64,000 bases of DNA. Source: Agelaius tricolor (lineage: Eukaryota > Chordata > Aves > Passeriformes > Icteridae). This document shows, one piece after another, positions 23,253-32,409 of the stretch (position 1 is the first letter of the stretch; each line of letters begins with the position of its first letter). The stretch lies in contig JALJCS010000054.1 of the NCBI GenBank assembly GCA_023055355.1, forward strand, positions 1,860,001-1,924,000. Direction: 5' to 3'. Position numbers and translations under genes: made by a program. Below the pieces are notes generated by a model. It saw nothing but the letters and a program-made list of their open reading frames with translations. It was not told the DNA's origin and ran no database searches.

Positions 23253-24274
23253 TCTGGCAGCTCCAGCTGAGATCTCAGACACCAAAGCTGGGCAGAACAG
23301 AGCAGGGGGGGCTGGGGGAAGTTCAGAACTCCTGGCAGGGAAGATTTGGGGGGCCCTGATCCCCTGGGAATGAGCTGGGGCTCCTCCAGAACAAAGTCTG
23401 GGGGGAAACACCACGGGCAGGATGGGGGAAATAAAGAACTGGAGGAGCTGGGGCAGGGATGGAGGGGCTGGGACAGGGATGGAGGGGTCCCAGGCAGGGA
23501 TGGAGGGGCTGGGCTCCCCATGGAGGATTTTGAAGCAGGGATGCAGGAGCTGGGCTCCCCATGGAGGATTTTGAAGATGCAGGAGCTGGGCTCTCCCAGG
23601 CCATGGTGGGAGCAGGGATGTGAGTGGTGCTGCATCCCAAACAGAGCAGAGCCAAGCAGGATCCACAAACCCTGGGAACATCCCAAGCCCTCCTCCCTGT
23701 GTGACCCCACAGTGCTGCCTGCTGGCTTCCAGCCTTGGCCAGGGAGGAATGTGGGATGGAGCCAGCAGGACAGCAGCACCTCAGCCCTGCCACAGCTGCT
23801 GAGAGTGCACAGGGCAGAGCTGAAGCCCCAGGGCACAGAAGGGGGTGTTTGCCACGCTCACAGTGCCCCCCTGGCAAAGCACTCCCGAGGAATCCCCTCC
23901 CAAGGGCTCTCCCAGCACAGGGGGACCCTCAGTGCCTGCCCCAGCCCTGGCAGGTTCCCCAGGGCTGCTCCTGAATGAGCAGAACACAGCAGCTCTGCCA
24001 GGCCTGCCTGCCAGGGCTGTGCTGTGCAGGAAGGGCAGGCAGTGTCTCCTCCTCCTCCTCCTCCTCATTGAAAACTGCCCAGCTGGAGCACCCTGCCCGT
24101 TCCCGGGGGAGCCAGCCCTCCCTGGGGCTCTGAGGATGTGCTCTGTGACCTATGGGACCCCAAACCCTTCCCATTCCCACTCCCACTCCTGTTCCCATTC
24201 CCTGGACCCCTCTGCTGTCCCAGGTTGCTCCAAGCCCCGGAGGGACGTGGGGTGTGGGAGAGGCAGGAGATCCA

Positions 24275-24770
24275 CCATGGAATGGATCCACCATGGAATG
24301 GTCCCACCATGGAATGGAATTGTCCCACCATGGAATGGAATTGTCCCACCATGGACATGGAATTGTCCCACCATGGACATGGAATGGCCCCACCATGGAC
24401 ATGGAATTGTCCCACCATGGACATGGAATGGCCCCACCATGGAATGGCAGTGTCCCACCATGGACATGGAATGGCCCCACCATGGAATGGCAGTGTCCCA
24501 CCATGGACATGGAATTGTCCCACCATGGACATGGAATGGCCCCACCATGGAATGGAATTGTCCCACCATGGAATGGAATTGTCCCACCATGGACATGGAA
24601 TGGCCCCACCATGGAATGGCATTGTCCCACCATGGAATGGAATTGTCCCACCATGGAATGGAATGGCTCCACCATGGAATGGAATTGTCCCACCATGGAA
24701 TGGCCCCACCATGGAATGGAATTGTCCCACCATGGAACAGAATTGTCCCACCATGGAATGGCCCCCTGGG
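24275..24770. repeat. Minisatellite of CCACCATGG units
   Basis: More than 20 units of 16-22 bp, each starting 'ccaccatgga' and continuing 'atggaattgtc', 'catggaatggcc' or 'atggcagtgtc'. Every unit has an NcoI-type CCATGG and a sequence identical to a strong vertebrate start-codon context. Several frames stay open across it. No exon signal supports translation. Confidence 0.93.
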
Positions 24771-25419
24771 AAATCCACAGCTCAGCCCAAAGGTGGCTGG
24801 GTCAAGCCAAGCACAGGTGCAGAGTCAGACTGGGGTTAAATAGGGGTTAAACACGGGTTAAATAAAGGTTAAACAGGGGCTCTGGATTGCTGTGGACGGT
24901 GGGAATGGTCCCCCCGTGGGGACTGTCCCCATGGTAGGACACACTCACACCCAAGGTAAGGAGCAGCTCCTCCAGGGAGTCCTGCCCAGCTCAGCAGGGA
25001 CTGCTGGAGGTTTATGAGCGTTTTTCTCAGCCTCAATGCTTCCACCAGCAGAACAAGTCCTCTTTGCTCATCCACAGTGGGTGGCAACAAGACCAACCTG
25101 CCCCTGCCCTGCTCACCTGGGGCAGGTGTGTGACTGACCACAGCTGCTCTGCCCATCTCAGCTGGCAGCTGTGGAGCAATCTCTGTTCTATCTGACCCAT
25201 TCTGTTAACCTGACAGCATCCTGGGGGTCACACAGCCCCTCCAGCCCTTGGCACCGGAGCTGGGCATTGCCTGGTGGGGCTGGCAAAGCGCCCGCCTGGA
25301 GCACCCCTGCTTCTGGGAGCCCCACCCCATCCCAGAGCTGCTCCTCCCCTCCCAGCCACCCTGACAGGGGTCCCCCGGGACAAGGACGAGCCCGCGCCAT
25401 GCCGCACCGGGCCCCTGCC

Positions 25420-25491
25420 CGCCCCCGCGGGGCTCGAACCCTCAATCCCCCGGCCCCGCGCCCGCCGCGCTGCGCGCCGCGCCACAGGGGC
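25420..25491 (-). pseudogene. tRNA-like (Arg-type) sequence, degenerate anticodon arm
   Basis: Read on the minus strand from 25491 it gives a 7-bp acceptor stem (GCCCCTG pairing with CGGGGGC, one G-U). A D arm follows with perfect GCGC/GCGC stem and an 8-nt loop. The T loop is TTCGAGC inside a B-box-like GGTTCGAGCCC, placed 44 nt from tRNA position 8, as in a normal tRNA. The block 'GATTGAGGGTTCGAG' resembles arginine tRNAs. The anticodon stem does not pair and position 33 is G rather than U, so it is not a working tRNA. In a GC-rich island some pairing arises by chance, so a random match is possible. Confidence 0.35.
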
Positions 25492-25734
25492 CGCGGGGCC
25501 GCGCAGTGCCCGCCGCGGGCAGGGGGCGGCGGCCCTGACTGACAGCTCGGCCGGCCAATGGTGCGGGGACTGCGGGCCAATGGGCGCGCGGCACCGCGGG
25601 AGGGGCGGGGCGGAGAGGAGCGGAGAGCGGGGGGCTCCGTCCGCGGGTGGGGGGGCGATGCCGCGCGCGGGGCGGGGGCGGCTCCCGCCGCCGCTCCCGG
25701 TGTCCCCCCCGCCGCCCCCCGCCGCCGGCAGTAC

Positions 25735-25791
25735 CTGCTCGAAGCGGGGCTTCCCCAGCTGGAACGGGGGATAGTCCGCCGGCTCCGCCAT
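25735..25791 (-). CDS. SFXN5: SFXN5 exon 1 (start of sideroflexin-5)
   Basis: Coding part of exon 1, 57 bp, 19 residues MAEPADYPPFQLGKPRFEQ. The start codon is in a good context (GCGGGATGGCGG). The donor on the minus strand is 'gagcag|gtactg' at 25735/25734, in phase 0 with exon 2. The segment PPFQLGKPRF matches the sideroflexin-5 N-terminus. From memory the human protein has a longer, alanine/serine-rich leader before this segment, so the bird N-terminus is shorter. There is no classical cleavable mitochondrial presequence, as is usual for this family. Confidence 0.93.
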
Positions 25792-25888
25792 CCCGCAAGC
25801 GCCACTTTAAACAGCCTCCCCCGCCGCCGGGCCCCGCCCCCCGCCGGCCCCGCGCTGATTGGCTGCGGCCAACCGCAGCTGCCGCGGG

Positions 25889-25907
25889 GCACGCTGGGAC
25901 ATGGAGT
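25889..25907 (-). promoter_or_regulatory. ZNF143/THAP11-type motif (proximal)
   Basis: On the minus strand the 19 bases ACTCCATGTCCCAGCGTGC match the ACTACANNTCCCANNATGC-type consensus with two changes. The site lies about 100 bp upstream of the SFXN5 start codon. Confidence 0.55.
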
Positions 25908-25976
25908 CCGCCGGCCACCGCCGGGGGCGGGGCCGCGCCGGCTCCGGCAGCCGATGGGGAGCGCGCCGGGCGCGGG

Positions 25977-25995
25977 GCACCATGGGAAATGTAGT
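25977..25995 (-). promoter_or_regulatory. ZNF143/THAP11-type motif (distal)
   Basis: On the minus strand the 19 bases ACTACATTTCCCATGGTGC fit the ZNF143/SBS consensus almost perfectly. The site is 88 bp upstream of the proximal motif in the same orientation and about 190 bp upstream of the SFXN5 start codon. Such sites are common in promoters of genes for mitochondrial proteins (established for the motif class). Confidence 0.7.
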
Positions 25996-26204
25996 CCCAC
26001 GGGAAAGGGGAGACCCAGAGGGTGGGAAGGGCTGGTGAGCGGGACAGGAGAGGAGAGTTTCACCTTAATTGTGTAATAGACTGAGCTAATAATGAAACAC
26101 AGGGAGATGAAAGCACAAAAACGCACAAAAAACCACCCCAAATGTTATTGAAGGACATTTGTGAGAAAAAGGACACAAGGGGCTGGAGCGTGGTCAGGGC
26201 TGGG

Positions 26205-26455
26205 GCTGCAGAATCCCTGAGGGAGCCGGGCAGGGGCTGCAGAATCCCTGAGGGAGCTGGGCAGGGGCTGCAGAATCCCTGAGGGAGCCGGGCAGGGGCT
26301 GCAGAATCCCTGAGGGAGCCGGGCAGGGGCTGCAGAATCCCTGAGGGAGCCGGGCAGGGGCTGCAGAATCCCTGAGGGAGCTGGGCAGGGGCTGCAGAAT
26401 CCCTGAGGGAGTTGGGCAGGGGCTGCAGAATCCCTGAGGGAGCTGGGCAGGGGCT
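26205..26455. repeat. 31-bp minisatellite born within a CR1 copy
   Basis: Eight units of the same 31-bp sequence as at 13010-13312 (core 'ctgcagaatccctgaggg'). They again open directly into the CR1 block 'cagcctggagcaaaggagg'. Confidence 0.92.
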
Positions 26456-26790
26456 CAGCCTGGAGCAAAGGAGGCTCAGGGGGCCCTTGTGGCTCTGCAC
26501 AGCTCCTGCCAGGAGGGCACAGCCGGGGGGATTTGGGATCTTATCCCAGGGAACAGGGACAGGAGCAGAGGGAACGGCCTCAGGGGAGCTCAGGGTGGGC
26601 ACTGGGAGGAATTTCCCCATGGGAAGGGGGGTCAGGGATTGGAAGTGCCCAGGGAGGTTTGGAGTCCCCATCCCTGGGGGTTTCACAGCCCTGTGGATGT
26701 GGCACTTGGGGACATGGGCAGGGGTGGCCGGACTCGATGCTCTCGGAGTTTTTCCCAATTCCAGGAGCAATTCCCGGTGGAATTTCAGAT
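26450..26790 (+). mobile_element. CR1-like LINE 3' end
   Basis: Continuous CR1 tail with 'cagcctggagcaaaggagg', then 'agggaacagggacaggagc', 'ccccatccctgggggtttc' and the terminal 'gactcgatgctctcggagt'. It is the reference copy for the shorter fragments at 310, 9180 and 13305. Confidence 0.75.
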
Positions 26791-26831
26791 CCCGTTCTGA
26801 CCAAGGCCAGCAGCGCCCTTTGGGGAGCTGA

Positions 26832-26965
26832 TAAGGATCTGAGCTGATAAGGATCTGGGCTGATAACGATCTGAGCTCACATGAGGGTCCGGGCTGATGA
26901 CGATCTGAGCTGATAAGGATTTGAGTGATAACGACCTAAACTGATAACGATCCGGGCTGATAACG
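26832..26965. repeat. Minisatellite 'gctgataacgatctga'
   Basis: About eight units of 'gctgataaggatctgag' or 'gctgataacgatccggg'. It is short and degenerate. Confidence 0.85.
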
Positions 26966-27184
26966 CCAAGGTCGGGGGCACCCGGAGCCGTTCGCGGAAT
27001 TGTCTGGCCCAGATTAGTGGGATAAGAAATGTCTGCACCTTCACAGCCGGGAAATTGTTGGGAGGATTAGGATCAATCCCCAGGAGAGCACAGGGACAGC
27101 AAATAGAGGGAATGCAGCTGGAGAAGGAGGGAGGCAGGGCAGGGCTGGAAATCCAGCAGCAGGACTTCCAGCGAAGGAGGAACT

Positions 27185-27392
27185 AAAAAATGCACCTGAA
27201 ACAAAAAAATCCCGAATTTTTGCCACTCAGAGAAAGTGGGAATGCCCTGAAACAAAAAAATCCCGATTTTTGCCACCGAGGAAAAGCAGGAATGCTCTGA
27301 AACAAAAAAAAATCCCAATTTTTGCCACCCAGGAGAAGTGAACGCCCTGAAACAAAAAAATCCCATATTTTTGCCACCCAGGGAAAGTGTGG
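27185..27392. repeat. 50-bp tandem array, about 4 copies
   Basis: Units contain 'ctgaaacaaaaaaatcccga' and 'tttttgccacccaggaaaag'. The A run and the T run vary in length between units. Confidence 0.92.
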
Positions 27393-27861
27393 ATGTCCCA
27401 TTTTGCTGTGGAATTTCTGCTGCTGTGCCCCGTGGCTGCAGAGCACATAGTTTCCCATTTTCCTCTTTCCTTCCCTCCTACAGAAGCAGTTTCTGATTTT
27501 GGGCTAACTCAGCACCAATCCCCTTCAGTGAACCCCAAATCTGCAGCTCCGGGGGGAAGGGATGGACAAGGGGTTCTGAGGGGTGAAAAGGGGAGCAGAA
27601 AAGAGCAGGAAAATGGCATTTTGTCATTTCTTTTGTCATTTCTGTTTGCTTTTCCTCGGAGCTGTTGCTAAAACAGAGCTTTGGTTGCCTGGGGTGGCAG
27701 CTCCGTGTGCCTGGGGACAGGGACAGGGACAGGGACAGGGCATGAGGAGCAGGACCCCGCTCCCACCCAGCCCTGCCATCCCTGGGGTTGGGGTTTGCTG
27801 CTGGAGGCTCTGAGCTGTCCCCAGAGCCCTGCAGGAGCAGCCCTGGAGCTGTGGGGTCAGC

Positions 27862-28145
27862 CCTGGCCCCAAATTCACTCAGCCCTGACCCCAAACCCAG
27901 CCCTGATCCCAAACCCAGCCCTGATCCCAAACTCACTCAGCCCTGGCCCCAACCCCAGTCCTGGCCCCAAATCCAGCCTTTACCCCAAACTCACTCAGTC
28001 CTGACCCCAACCCCAGTCCTGGCCCCAAACTCACTCAGTCCTGACCCCAAACCCAGTCCTGGCCCCAAGCCCAGCCCTGACCCCAAACTCACTCAGTCCT
28101 GACCCCAAACCCAGTCCTGGCCCCAAACTCATTCCTGGCCCCAAC
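27862..28145. repeat. Minisatellite 'ccctgaccccaaaccca'
   Basis: C-rich units of 17-20 bp built from 'gtcctggccccaaacccag' and 'aactcactcagtcctgacc'. The two kinds alternate to give a higher-order unit of about 55 bp. Confidence 0.88.
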
Positions 28146-28239
28146 CCCAGCCCCCCCAGGCTCCCTCTGTCCCCCAGCTCCTCTCCCAAGGAAACCAAAG
28201 CCATAAATCCAACCCAGACCTGCCAAAGCTGGGAGGGCT

Positions 28240-28535
28240 CCCTGTGCCCCAAATCCATCCCAGATCTGTGTGGGGATGGAGGCTGACCCAAACTTGTCCC
28301 CAGAGCTCTCTGTGAGGATGGAGCTGCCCCAAATCCATCCCAAAGGCTCATCCTGGGATCTGTGTGGGGATGGAGCTGCCCCAAATCCATCCCAGGCTCT
28401 GTGTGAGGGTTGAGGCTGCCCCAAATCCACCCCCAAGGCCTATCCCAGGATGGAGCTGCCCCAAATCCATCCCAGGCTCTGTGTGAGGATCAGGCTGCCC
28501 CAAATCCCAGATCTGGGTGAGGATGAGCTGCCCCA
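28240..28535. repeat. Minisatellite 'gctgccccaaatccatccc'
   Basis: Six or seven units of about 38-58 bp contain 'gatggagctgccccaaatcc' and 'atcccaggctctgtgtgag'. Unit length is irregular because of internal deletions. Confidence 0.85.
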
Positions 28536-28834
28536 AACCCCCTTTCCCCCCTTTCCCCCCCTTTCCCCTCCCCAGGAGCTGCTGCTGCTGCCACAGCCGT
28601 GTTTGCTGACAGCAGAGGGGAGAGAATCTGTTTATCCCCAGCCCATGTGGAGTGACAGAAGACTATCACATTTTGGTGCCATCCCAGCAGAATATCAATT
28701 CCTTGGCTGATTCAATCCCACCAGATCCATCCAGGCTGGCAACTTGTGCTTCCCTGCCTGGGAGGAGGGGGAGCTCCCCCACCAAAAACAAGGGTTTGTT
28801 ACAATTTGGGGTTTTTGGGGGGGAAATAACCCCA

Positions 28835-29152
28835 CAGCCATGGGGTGAGCTCATCCAGAAACGGGGAATAACCCAAATCCATGGGGTGAGCTCATCCAGA
28901 AATGGGGAATAACCCAAATCCATGGGGTGAGCTCATCCAGAAATGGGGAATAACCCAAATCCATGGGGTGAGCTCATCCAGAAATGGGGAATAACCCAAA
29001 TCTATGGGGTGAGCTCATCCAGAAACGGGGAATAACCCAAATCCATGGGGTGAGCTCATCCAGAAATGGGGAATAACCCAAATCTATGGGGTGAGCTCAT
29101 CCAAAACCAGGGAATAACCCCAATCCATGGGGTGAGCTCATCCAGAAATGGG
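28835..29152. repeat. 41-bp tandem array, 8 copies, ending in T/G homopolymers
   Basis: Units carry 'ccatggggtgagctcatcca' and 'gaaatggggaataacccaaa'. The array ends at 29152 in a T run followed by about 18 G at 29163-29180. Confidence 0.93.
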
Positions 29153-29199
29153 ATTTTTTTTTGGGGGGGGGGGGGGGGGGTGTGCTCCACTGAGGAGAT

Positions 29200-29740
29200 C
29201 CTGGAGCTCTGACCCCAAGGGAAGCCCATGAAGGAGCTGTGACCCCATAAGAGATCTCTGAAGGAGCTGTGACCCCATAAGAAGCTCCTGGAGGAGCTGT
29301 GACCCTATGGGAAGCCCCTGAAGGAAACTGAACCCCAAGAGAAGCCCCAGAAGGAGGTTTGGCCCTATAAGAAGCCCTGAAGGAGCTGTGACCCCAAGGG
29401 AAGCCCCTGAAGGAGGTTTGGCCCCACAAGGAGCCCCTGAAGGAGCTGTGACCCCATAAGGACCCCTGAAGGAGCTGTGACCCCATAAAGAGCTCCTGAA
29501 GGAGGTTTGGCCCCATAAGAAGCCCTGAAGGAGCTGTGGCCCCAAGGGAAGCCCCTGAAGGAGGTTTGGCCCCACAAGGAGCCCCTGAAGGAGCTGTGAG
29601 CCCAAGGGAAGCTCCTGAAGGAGCTGTGACCCCATAAGGACCCCTGAAGGAGCTGTGACCCCATAACAAGCCCCAGAAGGAAGGGTTTGACCCCACAAGG
29701 AGCCCCTGAAGGAGCTGTGAGCCCAAGGGAAGCCCACACT
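29200..29740. repeat. 30-bp minisatellite 'gaaggagctgtgacccc'
   Basis: About 17 units of 27-33 bp. The core 'cctgaaggagctgtgacccc' alternates with 'cctgaaggaggtttggcccc'. The two versions occur in a mixed, non-random-looking order. Confidence 0.92.
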
Positions 29741-30751
29741 GGAGCAGGGGCAGTGTGAGGAGGAGGAGGAGGAGGAGGAGGAAGGAGCACAGTGACAATG
29801 TGAGAGGGACTGAGCACAGCCCCATTCCCTGTCCCCCTGCAGCACTGGGAAGGAGGAGGGAGAGAAGCAGGAGGGAAACTGAGCCTGAGAAGGAAGGAGG
29901 GGTGGGGGAAAAGGGATTTCAAATTTGGGTTTATTTCTCACAGCAGAAACCAGGGAGAAGGTATCTTCATGGGGGCACTGGCATTGTGCCAGTGTTAAAC
30001 CATGACACCTGCTCTGGTTGGATTGGTAATAAATTAATTTAATAAATTCACCTGATTTCCTCCATCTCCTGTGCCTCCATCTCTGGTGAGCTCTGAGGGA
30101 TCTCTCCCTGCCCCCATCCCCAAATGGGATTTTTGTGGAGTTTTCTCTCCCTGCCCAGCTGAGGAGGGGAGTGAGAGCAGCTTTGGGGGGTACCTGGTGC
30201 CCATGCAGGGTCCCCCCACCCAGGAGGGAGTTTTGGGGTGCCCAGAGGAGACAGCTGGGACAGGGCACAGGAACATTCCTTGGGAAGGCAGATCTGGAGG
30301 AAGCTTTGGGCGGCAGAGCTGGAGCCTGGAGCAGCAGCCAGGCTCCCTCCTCGTGCAGGGCTGGGACTGCTCTGTGCTCCAGGCAGGAATTTGGGTTTAA
30401 ATCCTTGCTTTGCCCAACTCCAGGCACTGTCCCAGGCTGGATCCCCTTTCACAGGCTCCCAGCTCAGCCTCAGCATTTCCCTGCTGAGCCCCCCAGCCAT
30501 GCCCAGCTCCCCAGGGGCTCCATCCCTGCAGCTGCAGGGAAAATAAACCAGGTTAGAGCTGAGGGAGCCGCTCTGGGGGAGCAGCAGGGTCATTTCTGGG
30601 GCTGAGGGCAGCTCATGTTCTTCAGGGGAAAGGCTTGGATGGAGAAAGGAGCTGGGAAGGAAAAGGGCTGAGTGGGGCAAGGTGGGGGAACAGAGCTGGG
30701 GAGGAGTCTGGGACACCAGAGCTCCCAGGAGCCCCGATGGAGCCAGGCCCT

Positions 30752-31058
30752 TTCCTTTTTCCCCTTTTCCCCCTTTTTTTCCCTTTTCCCCTTTCCTTTT
30801 CCCTTTCCCTTTCCCCTTTCCTTTTCTCTTTCCTTTTCCCTTTCCCCTTTCCTTTCCTTTCCTTTCCTTTCCTTTCCTTTCCTTTCCTTTCCTTTCCTTT
30901 CCTTTCCTTTCCTTTCCTTTCCTTTCCTTTCCTTCCCTTCCCTTCCCTTCCCTTCCCTTCCCTTCCCCCTTTTCCCTTCCCTTCCCTTCCCTTCCCTTCC
31001 CTTCCCTTCCCTTCCCTTCCCTTCCCTTCCCCCTTTTCCCTTCCCTTTCCTTTCCCTG
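30752..31058. repeat. Polypyrimidine (CCTTT/CCCTT)n tract
   Basis: About 300 bp of uninterrupted pyrimidines on the plus strand. It is 'ccttttccccttttccc' at the left, perfect (TTTCC)n in the middle and perfect (TTCCC)n at the right, with 'cccctttt' breaks. Length is probably polymorphic. Confidence 0.95.
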
Positions 31059-31344
31059 GGTGCTCAGGGTACCCACACCAACCCCAAAGGGTCCCAAACC
31101 CCTCAGGTGCCCCACACCCGGGCCAGGAGCAGGATTTGGGCTGTAACTCGAGGTTCCTGCAGCATTCCCACTGCACAGCACTCAGGGACTGTCAGGACAG
31201 GTGGAAAAGCTGCTGGAGGAGTTGGACACCCTCTTCCTCCTCCTCCTCCTCCTCCTCCTCCTCGTGCAGCAGACAAACAGAAATGTCACTCGGTGTCCAG
31301 GCGCCGTCAGCACAGACGCTGTTGTCAATGAATCAGAAGTGTCT

Positions 31345-31372
31345 AGGAACAGCTTGAACAACTTTTATTTTT
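31345..31372 (-). terminator. Candidate polyadenylation signal (minus strand)
   Basis: On the minus strand an AATAAA follows a T/A-rich non-repetitive stretch and precedes 'gttgttcaagctgttcc'. It could mark the 3' end of a minus-strand transcript, but no linked exon is visible. RAB11FIP5 is the only minus-strand gene upstream, about 13 kb away and beyond the provirus. Chance is likely. Confidence 0.2.
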
Positions 31373-32409
31373 TTTTAAAGTGCTTAAAACGTAAATAACA
31401 AGCTCTTTATAAACATTAGTTGCAACTCTTAAAACATGAGACACACAGAACCCACTTCCTGCAGACGTGAAGAGAGGGAAACCAACAACTCCAAACCCCA
31501 ACACTTCTCCCACCTGGGGATGCTTTTCCAGGATTTTTACCCCAAATTGGGGCTCCCTCCCAGACAAGGCTGAGTCTACATCACACTGGAGAATGCACAT
31601 CCCTCAGGTCTGTTCCAGTTTGAGGACAAGCCTTGGTGGCTCTCCTGGCCCACACGTGGCCAGGAGGACCAGGCAAGGGGAAACTGGCCAAAGCTCTGGG
31701 GAAGCAAAGCCCAGCTGAGGGCTGGCAGCAAGGCAGAGCACAGCACCCTGCTGCAGCCTCCTGGAACAGCTCCAGAGTGGAAAAACAAACTCCAGGACAA
31801 AGGCAAAACCACGGGGGCTGTTATGGCTGGGTTTGAAACAGAACAGGGAGAGGCTGCTGCTGGCCCAGAACAGCCTGGGGTGTGCTGGGCTCAGCACAGA
31901 GGGACAGAGCTCAGGGACACGGACCAGGAACGCTGCTCCTGCCCCTGGGACCCAAATAAATCACTAAATAGGAGATTCAGTCACTGAACACAGAGATTAA
32001 TCAAGATTAATCAAGATGGGCAACTTGAGAACATTTCCCCGGGTCTCTTCCTCGTCCCCTCCCTCTCTGGGGAAGCATTTATGCCCTCAGAACCATTCCT
32101 TGGGAAGGTGGAGGTTCAGCACCAGCACCACAGACCCCACTGCAGTGCTGCTGTGCTGCTCTTGTGCACAGAACAAAATCTGTGTGCTGAGGGGGGAACC
32201 CCAAATCTTCAGCCCAGAGGGGTGGGGAAACAGAGAACAGAGACAGGAGCATCTGTGGAGCTTTCCCAAGCACAGGGAGGGACCTGCTGGACACTGGGGG
32301 ACAGGCACAGAGCATCCATCACTGCTCCACACTCCTGCAGCACCCAGGGAGCCCTGCACACCTGGGCTCCTGCAGCTGGGAGGGGCAGGGATCGCTGCAA
32401 ATGGCACAT

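Larger units (their letters stand above)
14127..25734 (-). other. SFXN5: SFXN5 intron 1
   Basis: First intron, about 11.6 kb, again dominated by tandem arrays (22-bp, 20-bp, AT-rich, 29-bp, 17-bp, 112-bp, 33-bp, 48-bp and CCACCATGG arrays, all listed), plus two CR1 tails and an LTR. The non-repetitive parts at 14130-14890, 15370-15770, 17370-17660, 18620-19100, 22190-22700, 23260-24270 and 24780-25375 show no gene. The intron begins inside the CpG island. Confidence 0.8.
25375..26010 (-). promoter_or_regulatory. SFXN5: SFXN5 CpG-island promoter
   Basis: About 630 bp of very GC- and CpG-rich DNA spans exon 1 and its upstream flank, with an abrupt fall in CpG on both sides. On the minus strand, upstream of the start codon at 25791, I see an inverted CCAAT box ('attgg' on the plus strand at 25858-25862) and several GC boxes ('ggggcggggc'). 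Two ZNF143-type motifs are listed separately. Two plus-strand CCAAT words near 25556 and 25577 lie inside intron 1. The layout suits a broadly expressed housekeeping promoter (inference). I saw no convincing gene on the other side that would make it bidirectional. Confidence 0.8.

Noticed and set aside
25188..26141. A 317-codon minus-strand frame across the CpG island
   Set aside because: GC-rich DNA lacks stops. The real coding part is the 19-codon SFXN5 exon 1 in another frame, with a clean splice donor.
30635..31357. Pro/Phe/Leu-rich and Lys/Gly/Glu-rich frames over the polypyrimidine tract
   Set aside because: Pure microsatellite composition; the frames exist in every phase.
31604..31897. 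Possible small minus-strand protein near 31.6-31.9 kb
   Set aside because: No recognisable domain, codon pattern or splice context. It looks like a chance frame of under 100 codons.
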